DNA of 6,970 nucleotides from an archaeon (lineage in GTDB: Archaea; Thermoplasmatota; Thermoplasmata; Methanomassiliicoccales; Methanomethylophilaceae). Within the stretch, counting starts at the first letter, position 1. Every line of letters starts with the position of its first letter. This document shows, in pieces, positions 1 to 5,679 of this stretch. The notes below the pieces were generated by a model, which saw only the letters and a list, made by a program, of their open reading frames with translations, was not told the origin of the DNA and searched no databases. The stretch covers positions 1 through 6,970 of the forward strand of contig JAKSHV010000053.1 in the NCBI GenBank assembly GCA_024399225.1, written 5' to 3'. Both the position numbers and the translations under genes were made by a program.

Positions 1-43
1 GTACTAATTGAATTGACATATTGTTTGTAGTTTAAATAGGGTT

Positions 44-62
44 GGAAAGAAAGACAGTCTTT
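44..62 (-). terminator. Possible T-rich terminator after the 368-residue secreted protein gene
   Basis: Read on the minus strand, the bases just after the stop codon at 72-74 include the small palindrome AAAGACTGTCTTT (50-62), running into the pyrimidine-rich run TTTCTTTCC (44-52). Archaeal transcription often ends at T-rich tracts, so this is a reasonable 3' end for the exported-protein genes. The palindrome has almost no loop and need not form as RNA. The call rests on composition and position only. Confidence 0.3.
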
Positions 63-71
63 TGACCTGTT

Positions 72-1178
72 TCAGTTGTCCATGACGATCTGGATCTTGA
101 GGGAACCGTTGTTGAGGATTCCCGCGGTCCTCTTTCCGTCGAAGTGGAGGGTGACCATCTCGTCGAATGCGGTGCATACCTTGTCGGAACCACTCGTGAG
201 GGAGGGGTGGTCGCCTGCGGGGTTCCCGATCCAGATATAGGTGTAGTCGGAGCTGACGATGGCGGACTTCAGGGAGGCGGTTCCGTAGATGGTCTTGCTC
301 TCGCCGGATGCGGTCACAGTGACCTCATTGTCTGCCAGGAGCAGGGTTGAGACATCGATCCTGATGCAGAACTTCTGTCCTGCAGGGATCTTCACATCGA
401 ACACGAAGGAGGTCTTCTTGTCGACGACGTTGTTGTTGCTTCCAGCGGTGATGAAGACTCCGTTGATGTCCTTGTCATCGGTGTTCTCAACGAACCTGAA
501 GTCGGTGACGGAATCCCTGTTGTTGGTGTTGGTGGTTCCGGTGACGCCGACCTCATCATTCCTGGTCCTGTTGACGTCTCCGAGGACGATCTTGACATCC
601 TTGTCGTCGCTGATGATCTGTCCCAGCGATACTGTCACAGGGTTGGAGGTGATGCTCACGGAGGAGCCGGATCCGACCATGGTGAACGTGACGGTTCCCA
701 GAGTAGGGGCGTTGGTGGATGAAGCGTCCGCGCTGACGGTGACGGTGAATCCGACGGTGCTTCCTGCGAGGTAAGTCTTGGAAGTAGTTCCGTTCCATGT
801 ACCATTGCCGAGGGTTATGTCATCGGATCCTTCGAAGGCGAACTTCACTGTGATGTCGGGAGATGCTCCGTCGAGCCTGACCTGGATCTTCGAATCGGTG
901 CTACCGGTGATGAGAATGGAGAGGTCCTTGGAGACGGTTCCGGAGAACCTGTAGAGTGTGTTCTGTCCAGAGGTGTACTTGGAACCAGAGATGCCGGTGT
1001 TGGCGATGTCTGATTCATAGGAAGTGCCGTCTTCGATGATGTCGATGGTGCTGCAGTCGGTACCGATCACGGTGTTCGATTCGAACGCAGAACTGTGTGC
1101 GAATGCGGGGGCCGCGAACACGGAGGATCCGATAAGGCATACAAGTGCCAGTATCATAACATGGATCTTCGCGTTCAT
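72..1178 (-). CDS. Secreted protein of unknown function (368 aa)
   Basis: I do not recognise the family. Residues 1-27 form a clear signal peptide: a short start with Lys4, a hydrophobic core at about 7-23, and an Ala-Phe-Ala cleavage motif at 25-27 followed by His28. The mature part is rich in Ser, Thr, Asp, Gly and Val and alternates short hydrophobic stretches with turns, which suggests beta-sandwich surface domains. There is no C-terminal membrane anchor or sorting motif. Three cysteines remain in the mature chain (42, 271, 335). Four N-glycosylation sequons are visible (Asn125, Asn129, Asn203, Asn357), which matters because archaeal surface proteins are commonly N-glycosylated. The gene lies 73 bases after the 172-residue exported protein gene on the same strand, so the two may be co-transcribed. 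A TATA-like TTTATTTA (1205-1212, plus-strand reading) about 30 bases before the start could also give it its own near-leaderless promoter. An outer-surface or adhesive role is inference. Confidence 0.85.
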   Translation of the reverse strand: MNAKIHVMILALVCLIGSSVFAAPAFAHSSAFESNTVIGTDCSTIDIIEDGTSYESDIANTGISGSKYTSGQNTLYRFSGTVSKDLSILITGSTDSKIQVRLDGASPDITVKFAFEGSDDITLGNGTWNGTTSKTYLAGSTVGFTVTVSADASSTNAPTLGTVTFTMVGSGSSVSITSNPVTVSLGQIISDDKDVKIVLGDVNRTRNDEVGVTGTTNTNNRDSVTDFRFVENTDDKDINGVFITAGSNNNVVDKKTSFVFDVKIPAGQKFCIRIDVSTLLLADNEVTVTASGESKTIYGTASLKSAIVSSDYTYIWIGNPAGDHPSLTSGSDKVCTAFDEMVTLHFDGKRTAGILNNGSLKIQIVMDN

Positions 1179-1204
1179 CGTTCTCGGCCTCTTTTTTCTG
1201 TTTG

Positions 1205-1212
1205 TTTATTTA
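1205..1212 (-). promoter_or_regulatory. Possible TATA box for the 368-residue secreted protein
   Basis: On the minus strand this reads TAAATAAA, centred about 30 bases before the ATG at 1178. A start about 25 bases downstream would give a leader of only a few bases. A weak GAGG about 9 bases before the ATG is the only ribosome-site candidate. The gene could equally be read through from the upstream gene. Confidence 0.35.
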
Positions 1213-1222
1213 GATGTGTTGT

Positions 1223-1238
1223 GGGGCACGAAGGCCCC
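1223..1238 (-). other. GC-rich hairpin between the two exported-protein genes
   Basis: GGGGC (1223-1227) pairs with GCCCC (1234-1238) around a 6-base loop. It sits 14 bases past the stop codon of the 172-residue gene and before the 368-residue gene. No T-run follows it on the minus strand, so a classic terminator is unlikely. It may stabilise or process a shared mRNA, setting different levels of the two proteins. The structure is visible; the role is a guess. Confidence 0.4.
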
Positions 1239-1251
1239 GGTTGGAATGGGT

Positions 1252-1770
1252 TTATGCTGCTGCGGTAACTACAGTCAGGGTGAGGTTGTACTTGGCAAGG
1301 GGTGCCTCGGAAAGGGTTCCAGAGGCAGTGATGACGACGGTTGCCTCCGTCTGGGCCTCGTTCATGGTGCCAGTTGCCTCGAAATCAAGCCCCTCTGCTT
1401 TCTCGTCGTTGCACACAACGTTGCAGCTGGTGACACTGAACTTCTCAGTGTTCTTAGCGTTGGAGTTGATGCTGATTGTAGCGGTCTTGACAACCTGTTT
1501 CTCTTTTCCCTCTTCAAGGGTTACAGTGTAGGAAACGACTCCATTAGTCTTCTTGGAATCGAACTGTACATAGCAGTCCTTGAAGCTGATGGTGTTTGCC
1601 CCATCGATGTCAAGTTCGTAGGACTGGACGGCGAGGTCGCCGGAGGTCTGGATGCTAGCGGAGTAGGCGTATGCTGCTCCGGTGAATGCCATTCCGCAGA
1701 TCAGCAGTGCGACGAGCGGAATGAGATATTTCTTCTTGGAAGAGTTTCCTTCCATGTTGATGTCGGTCAT
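1252..1770 (-). CDS. Small exported or membrane-anchored protein of unknown function (172 aa)
   Basis: The chain starts with a short polar segment holding three consecutive lysines (12-14), then a hydrophobic stretch at about 16-34 ending in an Ala-Tyr-Ala motif (33-35), a plausible signal-peptidase site. The layout resembles signal segments of TasA/camelysin-like (SipW-type) exported proteins, but I see no firm family match. The mature part of about 137 residues is predicted beta-rich, with cysteines at 66, 116 and 120 and one sequon at Asn162. The C-terminus ends in small hydrophobic residues (VVTAAA) with no anchor. The start at 1770 is supported by the ribosome-site sequence AAAGGAG 9 bases upstream; a second Met at residue 6 is less well placed. 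A strong TATA box lies about 115 bases upstream, so this mRNA has an untranslated leader of roughly 90 bases, unlike the leaderless genes on the right of the window. Co-location and shared features with the neighbouring 368-residue protein suggest a paired surface function (inference). Confidence 0.8.
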   Translation of the reverse strand: MTDINMEGNSSKKKYLIPLVALLICGMAFTGAAYAYSASIQTSGDLAVQSYELDIDGANTISFKDCYVQFDSKKTNGVVSYTVTLEEGKEKQVVKTATISINSNAKNTEKFSVTSCNVVCNDEKAEGLDFEATGTMNEAQTEATVVITASGTLSEAPLAKYNLTLTVVTAAA

Positions 1771-1779
1771 TTCGGTTTT

Positions 1780-1786
1780 CTCCTTT
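1780..1786 (-). promoter_or_regulatory. Ribosome binding site of the 172-residue exported protein
   Basis: The minus strand reads AAAGGAG, ending 9 bases before the ATG at 1770. It selects this ATG over the in-frame Met five codons later and shows that Shine-Dalgarno initiation is used alongside leaderless starts in this genome. Confidence 0.6.
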
Positions 1787-1882
1787 CAGGTGTTTTTCGG
1801 GACCGGTATCGGACGGTTCCGATGTGTTTCTTGGTGGCAGTCTCTTGTTTTCCTGCCGTCGAAAGCAACCTCGAAGTCTAGG

Positions 1883-1890
1883 TATATAAA
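1883..1890 (-). promoter_or_regulatory. TATA box of the 172-residue exported protein gene
   Basis: The minus strand reads TTTATATA, a near-perfect archaeal TATA box. Initiation about 25 bases downstream would fall near 1861, giving a leader of about 90 bases before the ATG at 1770. The leader includes an imperfect GC-rich hairpin (GGACCG around 1800-1805 with CGGTTCC around 1814-1820, one bulged T). Confidence 0.6.
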
Positions 1891-1974
1891 GCACGTGACG
1901 ACAGGCTGTGGACAGGGTGTTTTTGTGGGAAAACAGAGTGTTTTCGAGATGGTGTGAAAAACGATGTGTATAGA

Positions 1975-2041
1975 TTTTGTCCGATTTTTGCGACATTTTG
2001 TCGATTTGTCCAAATTTTGACAAAGTTATTGATCTGACAAG
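1975..2041. promoter_or_regulatory. Cluster of TTTGTC/GACAAA half-sites, possible operator
   Basis: In 67 bases the motif TTTGTC occurs three times in one orientation (1976-1981, 1997-2002, 2005-2010) and twice in inverted form (GACAAA at 2019-2024, GACAAG at 2036-2041). The first two are 21 bases apart, two helical turns. The third and fourth form an inverted repeat with an 8-base spacer. CGACA/TGTCG at 1991-2003 adds a small palindrome. The cluster sits about 85-150 bases upstream of the TATA box of the minus-strand exported-protein gene and about 80-145 bases upstream of the TATA box of the plus-strand RNA candidate, so it could bind a regulator serving either. No regulator is identified. 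Confidence 0.35.
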
Positions 2042-2118
2042 ACCATCTTTTATCAGCCTGAATAATAGAAAAAGAGATACATCCATGATTTTTTGATAAC
2101 ATGTACACATTTTCAGAC

Positions 2119-2125
2119 TTTATAT
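2119..2125 (+). promoter_or_regulatory. TATA box of the putative structured RNA
   Basis: TTTATAT matches the archaeal TATA consensus. Initiation 25-27 bases downstream falls at about 2147-2149, a run of purines at the left edge of the hairpin-rich block. There is no open reading frame behind it, which favours an RNA gene. Confidence 0.5.
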
Positions 2126-2136
2126 CGCAAGTTTTA

Positions 2137-2169
2137 TCCCTGTCGGAAAGGATAGCACTTCGACAGGGA
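2137..2169. repeat. Inverted repeat across the predicted RNA start
   Basis: CCCTGTCG (2138-2145) is the perfect inverse of CGACAGGG (2161-2168). A flanking T-A pair and inner G-T and A-T pairs extend the stem to 11 pairs around an 11-base loop. It covers the initiation point predicted from the TATA box at 2119-2125. It could therefore be an operator, or, if transcription begins further left, the first hairpin of the RNA. Confidence 0.5.
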
Positions 2170-2470
2170 GTTGACGCCCCCTCCTCCTCGGAAGGAGCCG
2201 ACCACTTAAGGGCGGTCTGACTCGGTCATCTCAGATGACCAATTTCGATCCTATGAGGGATCGATTATCAGCTCACCATCATCTGTGATGATAAGCTTGA
2301 ATCCCAAACAATGGATGTAACGGACAATCGTGAGATCACCCCCTACCCCTAGTCTAGGGCTCCTCAGAGTGTTTGTCTGAGGAGCTCTCTCAGACAGTCT
2401 CTTAGGGCAATACCTTGTGCGCACTCATTTGCTTAAAAGGGTCGGACTGCAGTTAGTGAGTAAGCATCCG
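2147..2470 (+). ncRNA. Putative structured non-coding RNA of unknown family (about 320 nt)
   Basis: This block has no convincing protein gene but many perfect hairpins: GACGCCC (2173-2179) with GGGCGGTC (2210-2217, one bulged G) enclosing CTCCT/AGGAG; GGTCATC/GATGACC (2224-2240, 7 bp); TCGATCC/GGATCGA (2245-2264, 7 bp); ATCATC/GATGAT (2278-2292) extended by outer AGCT/AGCT; CCCTA/TAGGG (2347-2359); GCTCCTCAGA/TCTGAGGAGC (2359-2385, 10 bp); and TGCTTA/TAAGCA (2430-2466). The likely 5' end GGAT-a-GCACT (2150-2159) can pair with AGT-aa-GCATCC (2459-2469), closing the molecule just where the TATA box predicts the start, but this uses the same TAAGCA bases as the last hairpin. The strand follows from the TATA box; perfect hairpins would also form from the other strand. 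It converges on the importer operon, which ends at 2481. I find no RNase P, SRP, 5S or tRNA signature. Family, exact ends and function are unknown. Confidence 0.45.
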
Positions 2471-2480
2471 TAAACCGAAA

Positions 2481-3254
2481 TCAATTCTGCGGAGGCCTTT
2501 CGCAGATATGTACGAACTTTCCTTCGCGGCCTTCCATGATCTCTGAATAGACTCCGTAAACCTGGAAGATGCTTTCTTCATCAATCACATCGAGCGGGGC
2601 ACCGTCGCGGAATACCTTTCCGTCCTTGATGAGAACCACACGGTCGCAGAACTGGATGGCGAGGTTGAGATCATGGAGTGCAACCAATGCTCCTGCATTG
2701 CTTTCCTTCACAGCCTTTCTGATAGCTGTGAGCGTATCAATCTGATTCCTCAGGTCCAACGCACTGGTAGGTTCATCTAAAACGTAGAATTCTGGGTTCT
2801 GGGTCATAGCCCTTGCAAGGGTGACCTTCTGCATCTGTCCGCCCGAAAGGTCGTTCACGTTGCGGTCGATCAGGTCGAAGATCCCCATGTCGTAGATGGA
2901 CTTGGCGGCCATCCTGAAATCATCTTTCGAGTACGACCAGGACATGTACGGCGCCCTTCCCAGGAGGACGGCATCGAACACCTTCATGTAATCCGAAGTG
3001 GAGTAGTTCTGAGGGACATATCCCACTAGTTTGGAGAATTCCTTCGGATCGTAATCCGACACGGACCTTCCGTTGACGGTGACATCCCCGCCCATGGGCT
3101 TCAGGATGTTGCACACGGTCTTGATGAGGGTGGACTTTCCGCTCCCGTTGGGCCCCAGAACACAGACCATTTCGCCCTTGTTCACATCGAGGCTCACGGA
3201 ATCGAGGACGACCTTGTCGTCGTAACCCTGAGTGAGGTTGGATACCGATAGCAT
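2481..3254 (-). CDS. ABC transporter ATPase, iron-siderophore/cobalamin importer family
   Basis: This is the ATP-hydrolysing subunit of a type II ABC importer, bound to the cytoplasmic face of the permease encoded just upstream. The 257-residue chain, normal for FepC/FhuC/BtuD-like proteins, has every motif in order: Walker A GPNGSGKST at 34-42, Q-loop Gln82 in YVPQ, signature LSGGQ at 136-140, Walker B FYVLDE at 156-161 with catalytic Glu161, D-loop SALD at 164-167, and the switch His194. The C-terminal VYGVYSEI region is typical of this subfamily. The frame stays open 86 codons further upstream to 3512, but that part lies inside the permease gene and reads as nonsense rich in Arg and His. 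The true start at 3254 is fixed by a perfect AAGGAGGT ribosome site 9 bases upstream. Its ATG overlaps the permease stop by one base (TGATG), indicating translational coupling. The substrate cannot be told from the sequence. Confidence 0.93.
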   Translation of the reverse strand: MLSVSNLTQGYDDKVVLDSVSLDVNKGEMVCVLGPNGSGKSTLIKTVCNILKPMGGDVTVNGRSVSDYDPKEFSKLVGYVPQNYSTSDYMKVFDAVLLGRAPYMSWSYSKDDFRMAAKSIYDMGIFDLIDRNVNDLSGGQMQKVTLARAMTQNPEFYVLDEPTSALDLRNQIDTLTAIRKAVKESNAGALVALHDLNLAIQFCDRVVLIKDGKVFRDGAPLDVIDEESIFQVYGVYSEIMEGREGKFVHICERPPQN

Positions 3255-4396
3255 CAGAACCTTACCTCCTTCTTCTTGTTGCCGATGAGCCAGACGAAGA
3301 AAATTCCGCCGAGGATATACATGATGATTCCCACTGGAAGCTCCTCGGGGCTGATGATCATCCTTGCCACGGTGTCTGAGATCAGTAGGACCAAAGCACC
3401 CAGCAATCCGGATGCGGGGAAGAGATATCTGCTGTCGTTGCCGATGAACATCCTGCACACATGGGGTGCGATCAGACCGATGAATCCGATGATACCGGTG
3501 AATGCGATGCACACGGAGGTGATGAGCGTGCAGACGATCAGCGAGGTGCTTCTAAGTCTAGGAACATTGATTCCCAGGTTGGATGCGACGTCCTCTCCTG
3601 CCGACAGGACATTGATCTTGGTGGAGAAGAACTCCAGGACGATGACTCCTGCGATGACGATGGGGATGAGCAGAATGTCCACACCCCAGCAGGCGTTCCA
3701 CATTCCTCCGAGGAGCCAGAGGGTGATCTCCCTCAGTGCATCGTCGTCGGAGAAGTACTTGCACAGCGACACTCCTGCCTGGAAGAGGTAGCTCACGATA
3801 ACCCCGGTGAGGATGATGGTGGACCTGGAGATGTTCCTGCGTCTCGAGAGGATGATCACGAATGCGATGCTTCCCAGTGCCGATACGAATGCAAGGGCAA
3901 CCAGGAACATGTTCTTCATGAAGAACTCATGACCGAACAGCATCACCGAGCCGGTAATTCCCGTACCAAAAAGGATTCCCACAGCCGCACCGAAGGATGC
4001 CGCCGATGAGACACCCAATGTGAAAGGACTCACCAGGGGGTTCCTGAGGATGTTCTGCATCACGGCACCCGATACTGCGAGGCTGAATCCCGCCAGGATG
4101 CACAGAACGACCCTGGAACATCTGTCGTTGAGGATGATGTTGTTGTACCACCATTTCTCGGGACCGTCTATCAATCCGGGAAGGAACGCATGTCCCAGCA
4201 CCTTCAGGGTGTCCATGATCGAGATCTTCACGGGTCCGATGGAGAGTGCGATGGCGGAGGTGGTTGCAAGAAGAACTGAAGTGACGACCAGGAAGGCGAT
4301 CTTCCTGTTCGCCGATTTTGTGTAAATGGACTCCAGCTCCGCCACCTGCTCGGAGTATCTCTCCCAATCGGTGGCGGAACCTTCGTCGGATTTCAT
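3254..4396 (-). CDS. FecCD/BtuC-type ABC transporter permease
   Basis: This is the membrane channel of the importer, 380 residues long. Family motifs are clear: GAVMQNILRNPLVSP at 110-124 matches the FecCD signature, a GLIAPHVCRM segment is followed by the GNDSRYLFPASGLLGA region and a SDTVAR motif, and a PEELPVGI stretch with ILGGIFFVWLI closes the protein. About ten hydrophobic segments are visible, the first near residues 34-56. The first roughly 30 residues are a charged, acidic cytoplasmic tail that makes the protein slightly longer than typical BtuC (about 330-350). No ribosome site precedes the ATG. The binding-protein stop codon ends 4 bases before it, so it is probably translated by coupling. 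By family, it would function as a dimer with two copies of the ATPase. Confidence 0.93.
   Translation of the reverse strand: MKSDEGSATDWERYSEQVAELESIYTKSANRKIAFLVVTSVLLATTSAIALSIGPVKISIMDTLKVLGHAFLPGLIDGPEKWWYNNIILNDRCSRVVLCILAGFSLAVSGAVMQNILRNPLVSPFTLGVSSAASFGAAVGILFGTGITGSVMLFGHEFFMKNMFLVALAFVSALGSIAFVIILSRRRNISRSTIILTGVIVSYLFQAGVSLCKYFSDDDALREITLWLLGGMWNACWGVDILLIPIVIAGVIVLEFFSTKINVLSAGEDVASNLGINVPRLRSTSLIVCTLITSVCIAFTGIIGFIGLIAPHVCRMFIGNDSRYLFPASGLLGALVLLISDTVARMIISPEELPVGIIMYILGGIFFVWLIGNKKKEVRF
3264..3271 (-). promoter_or_regulatory. Ribosome binding site fixing the ATPase start
   Basis: The minus strand reads AAGGAGGT, a perfect Shine-Dalgarno sequence ending 9 bases before the ATG at 3254. 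It lies inside the last codons of the permease gene and rules out the longer reading that begins at 3512. Confidence 0.7.
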
Positions 4397-4400
4397 ATGA

Positions 4401-5483
4401 TCATGCCGGGAACTTGGTCATAATATAAGAGTAGGTGACATCGAATCCGTATTTCTCGTTGAAATCCTTCACGAGCTGGGTGTAATCGAGTCCGGTGTCG
4501 ATACCCATCGCCTGTGCGATGCAGACGTATCCTATGTAGTCCCTGGGTCCGGAGAGGACATCGGTGTGGATCACGTAGATGTCCTCGAGTGCACCCTTCT
4601 TCAGCTTGGTGTAGTCATAGGAGGTTCCGCCGTAATCAAGGAACTTCTGGTAGTCAGCGGTTGCTGCGTTTCCTGCGATTCCCCTGATGAGCACAATATC
4701 GGTTCCGATGGTCTGTCCGTTGTTGAACACGACCTCCTTGGAAGGTCCGGAGGTGACTCCGGTTCCGGGGTTGTCGCCCATGTCGATGAGGGAGTCGTGT
4801 CCGCCGATCTTGTTGACGATCTTGCAGAGCTCGGAGTTCTCGTTGTAGAACTTGTTGAGGCTGGTGAAGAACATCAGGTAGCTGGGGTGCTTTCCGGATG
4901 CGTCGGATTTGGCGAGGACCTTGTCCCTGATGTCCTTGGCCATGGACTTGTAGTCGCTGAGAGCGTTCTTGGCCTTGTTGGTATCGAGGACCTTGACGAG
5001 GGTCTCGATGTCATCCATCATGGTCTCTCCGTAGCAGTCGATGCGGAGGACGGTGATTCCGTAGTTGTCCTTCAGTGCCTGCTCGGTGGCGGCGGAGAGG
5101 GACCTGGAGGAGGACTGGGAGATGACGACCTTTGCTCCGGCATCGGCGATGACGTCTCCCTTGGGGGTCTTGTAGTTTCCGCAGTCCGCGGCCTTGCCGT
5201 AGATCTCGGGCATGCTTGCGATGAGGGAGTCGTCGACGGCGACGACCCTGTCGGATGCGCCGAACATGTGGATGAACTCGGCTGCGTTGGTGTTCACAGT
5301 ACAGATTTTGGTGAGGGGGACGGTGAGGGTCACGTCCTTTCCGAGACTGTCCTTGATGGTGATCTCGTGGGGATCGGGATCCTTCTCGGTCTCCTTCTCC
5401 TGCCCGAAGGCGATGAATGCGGCGGCACCGGCTGCGACGACGATGACGACCGCGAGGATTGCGAAGATGGCTTTGTTATCCAT
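4401..5483 (-). CDS. ABC transporter substrate-binding protein (iron-siderophore/cobalamin class), membrane-anchored
   Basis: First gene of the importer operon; it captures the substrate outside the cell and delivers it to the permease. Residues 5-27 are a hydrophobic helix, followed by an acidic, Lys/Glu/Asp/Pro-rich linker (about 29-40). The family start is HEITIKDSLGKDVTLTVP from residue 39, then the typical FIHMFGASDRVVAVDD segment, matching Peripla_BP_2 proteins such as FepB and BtuF. There is no lipobox cysteine and no obvious Ala-x-Ala cleavage site, so an uncleaved N-terminal anchor is likely. Length (360 aa) is normal. Initiation at 5483 has no ribosome site but a TATA-like element lies about 32 bases upstream, so the mRNA is leaderless or nearly so. 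Metal chelate, heme or corrinoid are all possible substrates; no cobalamin riboswitch is recognisable upstream. Confidence 0.9.
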   Translation of the reverse strand: MDNKAIFAILAVVIVVAAGAAAFIAFGQEKETEKDPDPHEITIKDSLGKDVTLTVPLTKICTVNTNAAEFIHMFGASDRVVAVDDSLIASMPEIYGKAADCGNYKTPKGDVIADAGAKVVISQSSSRSLSAATEQALKDNYGITVLRIDCYGETMMDDIETLVKVLDTNKAKNALSDYKSMAKDIRDKVLAKSDASGKHPSYLMFFTSLNKFYNENSELCKIVNKIGGHDSLIDMGDNPGTGVTSGPSKEVVFNNGQTIGTDIVLIRGIAGNAATADYQKFLDYGGTSYDYTKLKKGALEDIYVIHTDVLSGPRDYIGYVCIAQAMGIDTGLDYTQLVKDFNEKYGFDVTYSYIMTKFPA

Positions 5484-5510
5484 GCTTATCGGGGCTCGTC
5501 AAGTATTACG

Positions 5511-5520
5511 AATATTTAAT
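5511..5520 (-). promoter_or_regulatory. Probable promoter of the ABC importer operon
   Basis: The minus strand reads ATTAAATATT, an AT-rich TATA-like element about 32 bases before the ATG at 5483. Initiation 25 bases downstream would leave a leader of about 7 bases. Further upstream AATGTG (5533-5538) and CACATT (5558-5563) form an inverted repeat with a 19-base spacer, a possible operator for metal- or substrate-dependent control. The box fits well; the operator is speculative. Confidence 0.4.
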
Positions 5521-5615
5521 TTCATAACAATAAATGTGCATTAATCTTGGATTTTAACACATTGTAACATATTATTGAAAAATGAGAATTTTAAATTTGG
5601 AAATGAAGAACAATT

Positions 5616-5677
5616 GCTTCCGGCTGAACAATGAATAACCGCAAAAAATCAGCCGGAAGCTAGGAGGTGTTTTGCGG
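5616..5677 (+). ncRNA. H-type pseudoknot motif, possible start of a small RNA
   Basis: GCTTCCGGCTGA (5616-5627) pairs perfectly with TCAGCCGGAAGC (5649-5660), 12 bp. Inside that loop, CCGCAAAA (5639-5646) pairs perfectly with TTTTGCGG (5670-5677), 8 bp, downstream of the first stem. The helices interlock as an H-type pseudoknot with connecting loops of 11, 2 and 9 bases. An AT-rich TTTTAAATTT (about 5590-5599) stands about 25 bases before 5616, a possible TATA box for a plus-strand RNA beginning at the first stem. No coding frame fits. The pairing is exact; strand and function are inference. Confidence 0.4.
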
Positions 5678-5679
5678 GA

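Noticed and set aside
1024..1881. 285-codon plus-strand frame across both exported-protein genes
   Set aside because: It runs antisense to two genes with signal peptides and ribosome or promoter signals, and its product is low-complexity Gly/Val/Leu/Cys.
1655..2110. 151-codon minus-strand frame covering the spacer upstream of the 172-residue gene
   Set aside because: Overlaps the real start of the exported-protein gene in another frame and crosses its TATA box; the composition does not look like a protein.
2240..2275. Hammerhead-like arrangement on the minus strand (CTGATAA, stem, GAAA, GGTC)
   Set aside because: The core should be CTGANGA; the essential G8 is an A here, the stem II flanks do not fit, and no closing stem I is evident.
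2312..2320. TGGATGTAA shared with 5771-5779 in the other structured spacer
   Set aside because: A 9-base match is expected many times by chance in 7 kb, and the surrounding sequence and structure differ.
2285..2380. Box C/D guide RNA (GTGATGA as box C, CTGA as box D)
   Set aside because: The boxes are about 85 bases apart, too far for an archaeal C/D RNA; there are no C'/D' boxes, and GTGATGA lies within a hairpin.
2147..2470. RNase P RNA or SRP RNA as the identity of the structured block
   Set aside because: No GGAAAGTCC-type or ACAGAA-type RNase P core motifs, and no SRP helix-8 GGAA/AGCAG core in the right context on either strand.
3255..3512. N-terminal extension of the ATPase reading frame (86 more codons)
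   Set aside because: It lies wholly inside the permease gene, reads as Arg/His-rich nonsense, and a perfect ribosome site selects the ATG at 3254.
4566..5519. 317-codon plus-strand frame opposite the binding-protein gene
   Set aside because: Gly/Val/Asp/Leu-rich shadow of a clearly recognised gene on the minus strand; no family motif and no promoter or ribosome site.
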